From Bacillota bacterium (GTDB lineage: Bacteria > Bacillota > Clostridia > Christensenellales > Aristaeellaceae), in assembly GCA_023415145.1 (NCBI GenBank), contig JAEZLW010000085.1, positions 1 to 33,563 on the forward strand: DNA of 33,563 nt, read 5' to 3'. The translations under genes and the position numbers were made by a program. This document shows, piece by piece, positions 24,821-33,104 of the stretch (the stretch's first letter is position 1; every line of letters begins with the position of its first letter). The notes below the pieces were generated by a model. It saw only the letters and a list, made by a program, of their open reading frames with translations, had not been told where the DNA came from and did not search any database.

Positions 24821-24835
24821 CGCGATCTCAAGATC

Positions 24836-24872
24836 AAAAAAGTCATGGCTATTTTTCAGCCATGACTTTTTT
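24836..24872. terminator. Strong bidirectional terminator
   Basis: A perfect 15-base stem (aaaaaagtcatggct / agccatgactttttt) with a seven-base loop. It serves the FMN-binding gene on the plus strand and the LacI gene on the minus strand. Confidence 0.9.
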
Positions 24873-24888
24873 ACGATCCAAATGTATT

Positions 24889-25944
24889 CTATTTCAGAAA
24901 TCTTCTCCCCAGCTTCACGCCGCAGGACTCCCGTATCACCAGCGAGGCGTCCCGCATGAGGCTGTAAGGAGCCACTGGTGTTTCCACTGCTGTCAAAAGC
25001 TCGTTGATGGCGCTTCGGGCGTGTTCCTCTGGGTGCAGGTCGATGCTGGTCAGCGGCGGGCTTGTATAAGGGGCAATGAAGGAATTGTCGCAGCCGATGA
25101 CCGCCATATCCTGTGGCACAGAAACGCCCATCAGCGAAAGCTGCTTCATGGCCCCCAGGGCCACCAAATCGTTGAAGGCGATGAGGGCGGTGGGCCATTT
25201 TTCCCTGGGGAGGCCTGTTAGCAGCTTCAAGAGCGCGATTTCACCGGCCTCTGCGGTATAGCCGCCCTCGTGATGGTAAGCCGTATCATCCTTCAGATTC
25301 AATTCTGCCAATGCATCCAGAAAGCCGCGGCCCCGTGCACCGGAGTTGCGTACCAAGGAGGAGCCGCCGATAAAGGCGATACGCTCATGGCCCAGCATGT
25401 GCAAATGCTGCACCGCCTGGCGTATGGCCGTGGCCAGGTCGTTGTACATGCAAATGCATTCCAGCCGTTCGATAGGTGGGCAGATGGCTACTACGGGCAT
25501 GTATTTATGCAACTCGGATATGGCTGCGGGAAGGTCCTCGTGCTGTGATTCCACGATGCCACCCACGAAAAACGCTCCGTCCAGCCGGCGTCGGATCAAC
25601 TGCTCCACCACCTCCCGCTCCACATAGGGGCGGTCCTGGGGAAGCTGATGCAGCCATACGGTATAACCACGGCGGCGGGCTTCGTCATCGGCAGCGCAGT
25701 AAAGCCTGGCGTAATAAGGGTTGGAGACCACCGGCAGGATAATGCCGATGATACCGGTCTTCCCTTTTTCCAGCCCCCGAGCCACAGAACTGGGGGCGTA
25801 TTTGTGGCTGTTGATGACGTCGTTTACCTTTGCAAGCGTCTTGGCGCTTACATTCGGATGTCCGGAAATAACCCGGGACACGGTGGCGATGGATACACCG
25901 GCTTCCCTGGCGATGTCGTAGATGGTGACCTGCTTGCTTGTCAT
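24889..25944 (-). CDS. LacI-family transcription regulator
   Basis: A 351-residue regulator. The LacI helix-turn-helix is at about 6-26 (TIYDIAREAGVSIATVSRVI), the hinge region with RGLEKGKTGIIGIILP follows, and residues about 60-345 form the periplasmic-binding-protein-like sensor domain. AGGA seven bases before ATG 25944 sets the start; the frame is open to 26226 but that part is the intergenic region. It faces a sugar ABC transporter and polysaccharide enzymes and probably senses a breakdown product of the same substrate. A 16-base LacI-type operator lies between the two promoters. Confidence 0.95.
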   Translation of the reverse strand: MTSKQVTIYDIAREAGVSIATVSRVISGHPNVSAKTLAKVNDVINSHKYAPSSVARGLEKGKTGIIGIILPVVSNPYYARLYCAADDEARRRGYTVWLHQLPQDRPYVEREVVEQLIRRRLDGAFFVGGIVESQHEDLPAAISELHKYMPVVAICPPIERLECICMYNDLATAIRQAVQHLHMLGHERIAFIGGSSLVRNSGARGRGFLDALAELNLKDDTAYHHEGGYTAEAGEIALLKLLTGLPREKWPTALIAFNDLVALGAMKQLSLMGVSVPQDMAVIGCDNSFIAPYTSPPLTSIDLHPEEHARSAINELLTAVETPVAPYSLMRDASLVIRESCGVKLGRRFLK

Positions 25945-25987
25945 AGGGCATTCCTTTCCGCTTAAGACGGTTCGATAGGCTGTACTC

Positions 25988-26016
25988 ATTATACAGGAAA
26001 CAGGTCGGATTGACAA
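25988..26016 (-). promoter_or_regulatory. Promoter of the LacI gene
   Basis: Minus strand TTGTCA (26016-26011), 17-base spacer, TATAAT (25993-25988), about 45 bases before the start codon. The palindrome at 26024 lies just upstream of its -35. Confidence 0.75.
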
Positions 26017-26023
26017 CATAAAG

Positions 26024-26039
26024 TTGTAAGCGATTACAA
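26024..26039. promoter_or_regulatory. LacI-type operator or cre site
   Basis: TTGTAAGCGATTACAA has perfect six-base arms around GCGA. It fits the general LacI/GalR pattern TGTAAnCGnTTACA and also the CcpA cre consensus TGWAANCGNTNWCA in every position. It is seven bases upstream of the LacI -35 and 72 bases upstream of the transporter -35. Confidence 0.7.
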
Positions 26040-26111
26040 TTTTTATTTCAGCAGAATGCACCTGTTTGCAGGGCATTTGTCCGGAATATATGGCAAAATT
26101 GAATTTACTTA

Positions 26112-26140
26112 TTGACAGTCTATGGTGCGGATTGTATAAT
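26112..26140 (+). promoter_or_regulatory. Consensus promoter of the transporter-enzyme operon
   Basis: TTGACA (26112-26117), exactly 17 bases, TATAAT (26135-26140): both hexamers match the sigma-A consensus fully. The predicted start is near 26147. Confidence 0.88.
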
Positions 26141-26173
26141 GAAACCATAAAGAGAGGGGCCGGGAGGCTGATC

Positions 26174-26235
26174 GGAAGGAAATGTTGCTGAAAGAATTTA
26201 CAATGAACAGCAACACGTTTCAACATTTTCCTTCC
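26174..26235 (+). promoter_or_regulatory. Structured 5' leader of the binding-protein gene
   Basis: GGAAGGAAATGTTG (26174-26187) can pair with CAACATTTTCCTTCC (26221-26235), leaving one bulge. Inside it GTTGCTG (26184-26190) can pair with CAGCAAC (26208-26214). Both use GTTG, so two alternative folds are possible. No T-tract follows. I recognise no known riboswitch class. Confidence 0.5.
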
Positions 26236-26292
26236 ATTTGCCTGATGGCCACTGTCGAACCCGGATCATCTACAATAAAAGGAGGACATTTC

Positions 26293-27561
26293 ATGAAAAA
26301 GGTTGTTGCTCTGCTGCTGGCTGTTCTATTGGTAGCAACATTGCTGCCCACGATGGCCTTCGCCCAGGAAAAGAAAATCCTGACTGTGAAAACTTGGGAC
26401 GTCACTGCCGGTTCCGCTGCTTATCTGCAAGCCACCGAAGCCGCTTTTGAAGCCGCATTCCCGGATGTGGACCTGCAGTATGTTGACACGGCTTCCCAGG
26501 AATATGCCATTTTGGTGGCCGCGAGCCTTGCCGGCGGCGACACCAGCGATGTGATTGACGTCAAGGAAGTACGCGACCTGCAAAACTGGATTGCCCAGGG
26601 TTATGTAGAAAACCTGGAAAGCTACATCGCTGCCGACAGCTATAACCTTGCCCCCTATGTAGGCATGGAAAAATACTACCGCGGCACCGACGATGCTTTG
26701 TACGCCCTGCCTTACCGGTCCGATTTCTGGGTACTGTTCTACAACAAAACGCTGTTTGACAACGCCGGTGTTGCTTATCCCACCGCCGACATGACCTGGG
26801 ACGAATACGCCGAACTGGCCAAGAAGATGACTTCCGGCGAGGGCGTGGACAAGATTTACGGCGCGCATTACCACACCTGGCTTTCTTGCGTGGCCAACTG
26901 GGCCGTGTGCGATGGCGTGAATACACTGGCTGATGGCGAGTACAGCGACCTGAAGTATTTCTATGACCTGAACCAGTCTCTGGAAGAAGCAGGCGCAGTG
27001 ATGGAATATACCGAGCTTCGGGCAGCCGGCCTGCATTACCGCGCAGCCTTTGAACAGGGCAACATCGCCATGATTCCCATGGGCTATTGGCTGGCTGGCT
27101 CCCTGATCGCGGACAAGGTTGCCGGGAACTTCAGCTTTGACTGGGGCATCACAGCCGTTCCCCATCTTGAAGGCGTCGCTGCCGGTTCCTCCTTCGGTTC
27201 CCTGACCGGCGCAGCCGTCAACAAGAATTCCGCCAACAAAGACCTGGCCTGGAAATTCATTTCCTGGCGTGCTTCTGAGGAAGGCGCAAAGGCCATCGCC
27301 GCTCTGGGCACCCGTCCTGCCTATGTGTCCGAGGATATCGCCGCAACCTTGGCTTCCGTGGCTGGCTTCCCCCAGGATGATGCCAGCAAAGCTGCTCTGG
27401 TTCCCGCCGCAGTGAGCATCGAATGGCCCGTGGTCGACAAGGTCAGCGAGATTCAAACGATCCTCAACGAGGAGCATACCAACATCATGTCCCGCAGTGT
27501 CACCGTGGATGAGGGCATCGAAAACATGAACACCCGCGTGGCAGAGTTGCTGGGCAAATAA
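26293..27561 (+). CDS. Sugar ABC transporter substrate-binding protein
   Basis: A 422-residue extracellular solute-binding protein of the family 1 (MalE/UgpB-like) type. The N-terminus MKKVVALLLAVLLVATLLPT is a signal peptide with likely cleavage after AFA (residue 24). There is no lipobox cysteine, unusual for a Gram-positive binding protein, which is normally a lipoprotein. The middle shows the typical ALPYRSDFWVLFYNKTLFDNAG and the C-terminal region NKDLAWKFISWRASEEGAKA. ATG 26293 has AAAGGAGG seven to eight bases upstream; the in-frame ATG at 26182 is within the leader. A terminator-like hairpin follows, so it may be made in excess of the permeases. Confidence 0.94.
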   Translation: MKKVVALLLAVLLVATLLPTMAFAQEKKILTVKTWDVTAGSAAYLQATEAAFEAAFPDVDLQYVDTASQEYAILVAASLAGGDTSDVIDVKEVRDLQNWIAQGYVENLESYIAADSYNLAPYVGMEKYYRGTDDALYALPYRSDFWVLFYNKTLFDNAGVAYPTADMTWDEYAELAKKMTSGEGVDKIYGAHYHTWLSCVANWAVCDGVNTLADGEYSDLKYFYDLNQSLEEAGAVMEYTELRAAGLHYRAAFEQGNIAMIPMGYWLAGSLIADKVAGNFSFDWGITAVPHLEGVAAGSSFGSLTGAAVNKNSANKDLAWKFISWRASEEGAKAIAALGTRPAYVSEDIAATLASVAGFPQDDASKAALVPAAVSIEWPVVDKVSEIQTILNEEHTNIMSRSVTVDEGIENMNTRVAELLGK

Positions 27562-27579
27562 CCAAGCGATAGCACCGCG

Positions 27580-27613
27580 AGGGGGAGGGCGCAAGTCGTC
27601 CCTCCCCCTTTTT
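27580..27613 (+). terminator. Intra-operon terminator after the binding-protein gene
   Basis: A perfect ten-base stem (agggggaggg / ccctccccct) with a ten-base loop followed by five T. It lies between the binding-protein and permease genes; partial read-through would explain a higher level of binding protein, as in other sugar transporter operons. Confidence 0.85.
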
Positions 27614-27642
27614 CATAGTGAGACCGAAGGAGTGATGCCTTC

Positions 27643-28584
27643 ATGGCACAAAACGTCGTCCCGAACCTTCGTAAAAATCGCGGGCTCTCAAGGCAGGAAA
27701 GAAAGAATGCGCTGATCGCATATTCCTTTCTCGCACCTAATTTTCTGGGCTTTTTGATTTTCACACTTGTTCCGGTCTTGTTTTCAATAGTTCTGGCATT
27801 TATGAATTGGAATGGCGGCCCCATTGACAAGATCACCTGGGCGGGGCTTGATAACTTTGCCACAATCTTTAAGAATTTCAGCTTTGAAAAATCCGACCTG
27901 GGTATAGCGCTTCGCAATACCGTGTTGTATACTGCCGTCACCGTTCCCTTGACCATTGCCTGTTCTCTTGCGCTGGCCATGGTACTTAACCGGGCGGCGA
28001 AAATTGCAAAGCTTTTACGGGTTATATTCTTCTTTCCCTATGTGGCTTCCATTGTTGCCATCTGCACATGCTGGAGCTACCTGCTTATGAAATATGGCCC
28101 CATCAACCAGTTTCTGTCCATATTCGGCATCAATATCGGCAAATCATGGACATCCAGCAAAGACCACGCCATCATGGCCATCATCCTGGTCAGCATCTGG
28201 CGCAGCGCCGGGTACTACATGGTGATGTACCTTGCCGGGCTGCAAGGCGTTCCCAGGGAACTGTATGAGGCTGCCACGGTAGACGGCGCCAACGGATGGC
28301 AGCGGTTCTGGAAAGTCACTTTTCCAATGCTTACTCCCACGACCTTCTTCGTATCCATCATGATGGTGATCAGCTGCTTCAAAATTTACGATGTGGTGGC
28401 CATTATGACGGAAGGCGGTCCGGGCCGTTCTACGCTGATGCTGGTCTACCATATTTTTACCCTCAGCTTTACCCAGATCAAATATGGCGTTGCCAGCGCT
28501 GTGGCCATGGTTCTGTTTGCCATCGTGTTGTGCGTGACCATTGTCCAGTTCCGTGCTGAGAAAAAATGGGTCAATTATATGTAA
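27643..28584 (+). CDS. Sugar ABC transporter permease (MalF/UgpA type)
   Basis: A 313-residue inner-membrane permease with about six membrane helices starting near residue 28. The EAA loop that contacts the ATPase is YEAATVDGANGWQRFWKVTF at about 207-226. A basic N-terminus (RKNRGLSRQERKNA) is cytoplasmic. It pairs with the next permease, 16 bases downstream. No ATPase gene follows, so a shared MsmK-type ATPase encoded elsewhere is expected (family knowledge). Confidence 0.94.
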   Translation: MAQNVVPNLRKNRGLSRQERKNALIAYSFLAPNFLGFLIFTLVPVLFSIVLAFMNWNGGPIDKITWAGLDNFATIFKNFSFEKSDLGIALRNTVLYTAVTVPLTIACSLALAMVLNRAAKIAKLLRVIFFFPYVASIVAICTCWSYLLMKYGPINQFLSIFGINIGKSWTSSKDHAIMAIILVSIWRSAGYYMVMYLAGLQGVPRELYEAATVDGANGWQRFWKVTFPMLTPTTFFVSIMMVISCFKIYDVVAIMTEGGPGRSTLMLVYHIFTLSFTQIKYGVASAVAMVLFAIVLCVTIVQFRAEKKWVNYM

Positions 28585-28600
28585 GAGGGGAGGATGAACC

Positions 28601-29464
28601 ATGACAACTGTTGCCGTAAAGCCTGGCCGCAAGCAACCTTCGGTTTTGCATTTATTGGGCAGATCCATCCTGTACATCGTGCTGGCCCTTTTGGCCTGCC
28701 TGGCCCTCATTCCCTTCGTGTGGATGGTTTCCTCTTCTCTGAAGCTTGATAAGGATGTGTTCCGCTATCCCATCGAATGGATACCCACTGTGCGCCATTG
28801 GGATAACTATGTTCTCATCTGGCAAAGGGTGGCGCTGACGACCTATTTCAAGAACACTACCCTTGTGACACTGGCTGTCACCTTCATGCAGCTTTTGACG
28901 TCCTCCTTTGCCGCTTATGCCTTTGCCAAGCTGCGCTTTCCGGGGCGGGATGCATTGTTCCTTTGTTACATTGGCACCATCGCAGTGCCCTGGCAGGTAT
29001 ACATGCTGCCACAGTTTATCATGATGCGCGGCATAGGCCTGTACGACACCCCATGGGCGCTGATTGTTTTGCAATCATTCTCCGCCTTTGGCGTGTTCCT
29101 CATGCGGCAGTTTTATCTGGGCATTCCGGGCGAACTGAATGAGGCGGCACGGATCGACGGGCTCAATGAATACGGCATCTGGGCACGCATCATCCTGCCA
29201 TTGGCTACGCCGGCCATTGCAACGCTGGCCATTTTTACCTTTGTGGGTACATGGAACGATTTCATGGGTCCGCTGATTTATCTTGCCAAAGATGAGAACA
29301 AAACCATACAGGTTGGCCTGCGCCGTTTCATACAGCAGTATACCAGCGATTATCATCTGATCATGGCCGCCTCGCTCTGCTCGCTGGTGCCTGTGACCGT
29401 CGTGTTCTTGTTCCTGCAGCGCTATTTCATTGAAGGAATTTCAACAACAGGGCTAAAGGGATAA
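28601..29464 (+). CDS. Sugar ABC transporter permease (MalG/UgpE type)
   Basis: A 287-residue permease with about six membrane helices. The EAA loop is NEAARIDGLNEYGIWARIIL at about 179-198, and the C-terminus QRYFIEGISTTGLKG is the MalG/UgpE ending. GGGGAGG precedes the ATG. Partner of the permease just upstream; the heparinase-like gene follows after 20 bases. Confidence 0.94.
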   Translation: MTTVAVKPGRKQPSVLHLLGRSILYIVLALLACLALIPFVWMVSSSLKLDKDVFRYPIEWIPTVRHWDNYVLIWQRVALTTYFKNTTLVTLAVTFMQLLTSSFAAYAFAKLRFPGRDALFLCYIGTIAVPWQVYMLPQFIMMRGIGLYDTPWALIVLQSFSAFGVFLMRQFYLGIPGELNEAARIDGLNEYGIWARIILPLATPAIATLAIFTFVGTWNDFMGPLIYLAKDENKTIQVGLRRFIQQYTSDYHLIMAASLCSLVPVTVVFLFLQRYFIEGISTTGLKG

Positions 29465-29484
29465 TTGAAGACAGAAGGAAGCAT

Positions 29485-31311
29485 ATGTTTACCGAATATT
29501 TGGAAAAAACCGACCTTCGAGTCCTGTTTGCACCTCAAGGCAAGCGCCTGCCCATCCCCCCGGCCTCAAATCGGGCTGCGTGGAAGGCTGTTCCCGCTTC
29601 CATGCGGGACGAGATACTGGCCGCGGCCAAGGCACAGTTGGATACGCCTTATCCTGTGCTTGCCGCCACCCAGTTTCTGGCCTTTGTGCGTACGGGAGAC
29701 AGGGTGGTGTATGAAGCCCCTTTCTTTACCCGCCGCAGGATGCTGCTAAACGCCATGCTGGCCGAATGCCTGGAAGACAACGGCGCGTACATGGACCGGG
29801 TGGTGGACGGGCTGTGGTGCATCTTGGAGGAAAGCTTCTGGGGCATCAGCGCCCACAACGGTTCCTCCCATCCAGGCATGCGTCCAGCGGCGGAGCGGCC
29901 CTTGCCGGACGTTGAAAACCAGTACATCGACCTGTTTGCCGCCCAGACATCCGCGCTGCTTATGTGGACTTGTTACCTCCTGAAAGACAAGCTGGACGCG
30001 GTCAGTCCCCTGATCATTCGCCGTGTTTTTCTGGAGGCGGAGCGTCGGATTGTAAAGCCCTTCTTCTATCATGATGATTTCTGGTGGATGGGCATGATCC
30101 GGAGTGATGTGAACAACTGGACACCCTGGATTTTGTCCAACGTCATCTCCACCCTGGTTTTGATGGATGTGGAGGATGGCCGCCTGAATGAGGGCATCAA
30201 ACGGGCCTTGCGCATGCTGGACAGCTACCTGGCCGTCATGCCGGAGGACGGCGGATGCGACGAGGGAGCCGGCTATTGGAATATGGCGGGCGGTTCGCTG
30301 CTGGATTGTCTTGAGCACATCTATCATCTGACAGGTGGAAAGGCGTCTTTTTATGACCATCCGCACATCAGGGCCATCGGCTCTTTCCCTTTGAAAGCCC
30401 ATATTGCAGGGCCGTATTTTTGGAACTTTGCCGATTGCGATGCAAAGCCCATGCTGGATGGCGAGCGGGTGTACCGCTACGGGGTAAGAACGGGACAAAC
30501 CGGTTTGGCTGAACTGGGCGCGGTGATTGCCGCCCAGGCGAAAGGCGTTTTGCCTGTTGACACGCCGGAAACCTACCGCGTGCTGTGCAAGCTGTTTTTC
30601 CCTGTTCCAAAGCCCCAGGGCGAAAGCCTTTTGGAGGAGCCGGTGATTCTTCATGACTTGCAGATATGGGCTTTTCGGAAAAACGGCCTGTACGCCGCCG
30701 TGAAGGGCGGCCACAACGGCGATAACCACAACCATAACGATGTCGGAAGTTTTCTTTTGTATGTGGATGGGGAGCCGGAAATCGCAGACGCCGGCAACAT
30801 GGTGTATACCGCCAAAACCTTTGGTCCGGAGCGGTATACCTTGTGGAACACAAGGGGCATGAATCACAACGTACCCATGATCGGCGGTTTCGAGCAGCAG
30901 CCGGGCAAAGCATGTGCGGCCAGGGATGTGTCGATTGAAGATAGGGGAATCTCCCTTGACATGGCCAGGGCTTATCCCAAGGAAGCGGGCGTATTGTCCC
31001 TCGTCAGAACAGCCTGTTGTCAGGGGAATGCCTTTGTGCTCGCCGATGAAGTGAAGCTGAAAAGCGCTGCGACTGTTACCTGGGTCTTCCTTTTTCGTAA
31101 CCGCCCGGAAATTTCGCCCGGAAAACTTCAAACAGAGAAACTTTCTCTTGCCTTTGATAAATCCTTGCAGGCTAGTTGTGAAGAGGTACCCGTCACTGAC
31201 AAAAGGATGGCGAGGAACTTCCCCGGCAGTCTGTGGCGTGTTACGCTTGCATCGCAGGACTTGGCGGAGCAACTGCGTACCTTTGAAATAACCAGGAGGA
31301 TAATTGGATGA
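29485..31311 (+). CDS. Heparinase II/III-like polysaccharide lyase
   Basis: A 608-residue protein. Residues about 1-330 look like the alpha/alpha toroid of heparinase II/III-type lyases, and residues about 370-600 the beta-sandwich domain, which opens with GGHNGDNHNHNDVGSFLLYV and EIADAG, the family's conserved His/Asn/Asp stretch near 410-432. Such enzymes cleave uronic-acid-containing chains by beta-elimination and leave an unsaturated uronyl end. No signal peptide is present, so it should act on imported oligosaccharides. GAAGGAAG precedes the ATG. It overlaps the DUF2264 gene by four bases (ATGA). The exact substrate (glycosaminoglycan, alginate, rhamnogalacturonan or other) cannot be told. 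Confidence 0.85.
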   Translation: MFTEYLEKTDLRVLFAPQGKRLPIPPASNRAAWKAVPASMRDEILAAAKAQLDTPYPVLAATQFLAFVRTGDRVVYEAPFFTRRRMLLNAMLAECLEDNGAYMDRVVDGLWCILEESFWGISAHNGSSHPGMRPAAERPLPDVENQYIDLFAAQTSALLMWTCYLLKDKLDAVSPLIIRRVFLEAERRIVKPFFYHDDFWWMGMIRSDVNNWTPWILSNVISTLVLMDVEDGRLNEGIKRALRMLDSYLAVMPEDGGCDEGAGYWNMAGGSLLDCLEHIYHLTGGKASFYDHPHIRAIGSFPLKAHIAGPYFWNFADCDAKPMLDGERVYRYGVRTGQTGLAELGAVIAAQAKGVLPVDTPETYRVLCKLFFPVPKPQGESLLEEPVILHDLQIWAFRKNGLYAAVKGGHNGDNHNHNDVGSFLLYVDGEPEIADAGNMVYTAKTFGPERYTLWNTRGMNHNVPMIGGFEQQPGKACAARDVSIEDRGISLDMARAYPKEAGVLSLVRTACCQGNAFVLADEVKLKSAATVTWVFLFRNRPEISPGKLQTEKLSLAFDKSLQASCEEVPVTDKRMARNFPGSLWRVTLASQDLAEQLRTFEITRRIIG

Positions 31312-33104
31312 GTAATCCTGTTCAGTTCAATCCCTTAAGGACAAGGGCCGATTTTGAACAAGCCGCCCTGCAATTGTTGACACCGCTTGCCTTGAAGTTG
31401 TCTCCCGGCTGTGCCCGCCTCCATCTGGGAGATACGGGTGCGGTGTATCCCGATGCTATCGCGCAAATGGAAGCCTGGTCCCGTCCGCTTTGGGCGCTGG
31501 TCCCCCTGATGATGGGGAAGTCCAAAAGCGCACATCCCTTGTGGGACAAATGGATGAAGGGGCTGAAAAACGGCACCGATCCCAATCATCCGGAGTATTG
31601 GGGCGATATCGGCCCCTTTGACCAGCGCATGGTGGAGATGGCCGTCATGGGCATGGCTTTGATTTTTGTGCCGGAAGCGTTTTTCTTTGTTCATGACGAG
31701 AAAACACAGGACAATATCCACCGCTGGCTCAACCAGATCAACCTGTACGATATGCCCAAAAACAACTGGCGCTTTTTCAGGGTGCTGGTGAATGCAGGAT
31801 TTCTGCTCAATGATTTGCCCTATGACGCAAAGATGCTTGCCGCCGACCTGGACATGATGGAGGAGCATTACGAGGGCAATGGCTGGTATTACGACTATAT
31901 GGACCAGCGGGATTACTACACCCCCTGGGCTTTCCATTACTACGGCTTGTTATACGCCAAAGCCATGGATAAGCTGGACCCTGCCCGCTGCAAAACGTAC
32001 CGTGACCGGGCATGGATGATGGCGAAGCGCTTTGAAGCCTGGTTTGCCGGGGATGGCGAGGCACTGCCCTTTGGGCGCAGCCTGGCCTACCGCTTTGCTC
32101 AGAGTGCTTTCTTTGGTGCGCTTCCCTTTGGTGATGAGGAGAATGTCAAGGAAGACTGGGGCATAGTCAAGGGACTGCTGCTGAAAAACATGCGCAGGTG
32201 GTTCTCACGGCCCATTTTCACACAGGATGGGGTGCTTACCATCGGCTATGGGTATCCCAATCTTGCGATGGCCGAAGGCTACAACGCGCCGGGCTCGCCC
32301 TACTGGGCCATGAAGGCTTTTGCCCCGCTGGCGCTTACCGAGGGTCATCCCTTTTGGACCTGTAAGGAAAAAGAACATACACCGCCTGCCATATTCTGCG
32401 AAGAGCATGCGCGAATGCTCATCGTGCGGGATGAACACAACAAGCATGTACAGGCTTTCCCCGCGGGAAACCGCGCTTTCGAGCACGCCCATGTGGAAGC
32501 CAAGTATGAGAAATTTGCCTATTCCACCGCTTTTGCCTTCAGCGTACCCAAGAGTGCGCTTATGCTGAACCGGGGCGCTTATGACAGCATGCTGGCACTG
32601 AGTGAGGATGAGGTGTATTGGCACGCGAGGCAGGGCTGCCGGGAGTACAAGGTCGGCGATGAGAAAGTGGAATCCATATGGCATCCCTTTTCTGATGTAA
32701 AGGTTGCAACCACCATCATTCCCCTTGGCGACTGGCACATCCGTATTCATAAAATTACAACACCCCGCAGGCTTTATGCCGCGGAGGGCGGATACGCCGT
32801 CAACCGGGATGATGGGCTTGGCCTTGCAAAGACCCAGGCGGATGAAAAAGCGGCGATGGCTTTATGCGGAGAATTGTTCAGCGGCATTGTTGGCTTGCGC
32901 GGTTTTGATACAGCCCAAATCATCGTACCCGAACCCAATACGAATTTGCTGTATCCAAGAACGGTACTGCCAACCTTGCGGGCGGTTTTGCCGGCAGGCG
33001 AAACGGTGCTTGTATGTGCCGTACTGGGCGCGGTGGTCAGTGGCGCGGCAAAATGGCAAAATATCCCCAAGGAGGCAGAGGATTATGCAAAGCTGGCTGA
33101 ATGA
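31308..33104 (+). CDS. DUF2264 domain protein, probable carbohydrate enzyme
   Basis: A 598-residue cytoplasmic protein. The N-terminal two thirds (about 10-380) match the DUF2264 type: NPLRTRADFEQAALQLLTPL at the start, YWGDIGPFDQRMVEMAVMG, and WYYDYMDQRDYYTPWAFHYY in the middle, an alpha/alpha-barrel likely to resemble other polysaccharide lyases or hydrolases. The rest is rich in beta-strands. DUF2264 proteins are often found beside uronate-degrading enzymes, but no reaction is established to my knowledge. AGGAGG lies nine bases before the ATG. The gene overlaps both neighbours (4 bases upstream, 20 downstream). Confidence 0.85.
   Translation: MSNPVQFNPLRTRADFEQAALQLLTPLALKLSPGCARLHLGDTGAVYPDAIAQMEAWSRPLWALVPLMMGKSKSAHPLWDKWMKGLKNGTDPNHPEYWGDIGPFDQRMVEMAVMGMALIFVPEAFFFVHDEKTQDNIHRWLNQINLYDMPKNNWRFFRVLVNAGFLLNDLPYDAKMLAADLDMMEEHYEGNGWYYDYMDQRDYYTPWAFHYYGLLYAKAMDKLDPARCKTYRDRAWMMAKRFEAWFAGDGEALPFGRSLAYRFAQSAFFGALPFGDEENVKEDWGIVKGLLLKNMRRWFSRPIFTQDGVLTIGYGYPNLAMAEGYNAPGSPYWAMKAFAPLALTEGHPFWTCKEKEHTPPAIFCEEHARMLIVRDEHNKHVQAFPAGNRAFEHAHVEAKYEKFAYSTAFAFSVPKSALMLNRGAYDSMLALSEDEVYWHARQGCREYKVGDEKVESIWHPFSDVKVATTIIPLGDWHIRIHKITTPRRLYAAEGGYAVNRDDGLGLAKTQADEKAAMALCGELFSGIVGLRGFDTAQIIVPEPNTNLLYPRTVLPTLRAVLPAGETVLVCAVLGAVVSGAAKWQNIPKEAEDYAKLAE

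Larger units (their letters stand above)
25945..26292. other. LacI / transporter regulatory intergenic region
   Basis: This 348-base gap holds no gene. From left to right: the LacI leader and promoter, the 16-base operator, a small inverted repeat near 26057-26075 (TGCACCTG / CAGGGCA), the transporter promoter, and a structured leader of about 145 bases before the binding-protein start. Confidence 0.8.

Noticed and set aside
25945..26226. N-terminal extension of the LacI protein by 94 residues
   Set aside because: It would run through the operator and both promoters; LacI proteins start a few residues before the helix-turn-helix, as ATG 25944 does.
26182..26292. Upstream in-frame ATG for the binding protein
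   Set aside because: It would hide the signal peptide behind 37 residues, and its SD is too close; ATG 26293 has AAAGGAGG at proper distance.
26326..27594. Open frame of about 420 codons on the minus strand opposite the binding-protein gene
   Set aside because: It mirrors a GC-rich coding gene that has a signal peptide, ribosome binding site and family motifs; the antisense product is rich in His, Gly and Cys with no recognisable domain and has no fitting start signal.
29746..31272. Open frame of about 500 codons on the minus strand opposite the heparinase-like gene
   Set aside because: Same reason: an antisense shadow of a clear gene, with no domain, no SD and no place in an operon.
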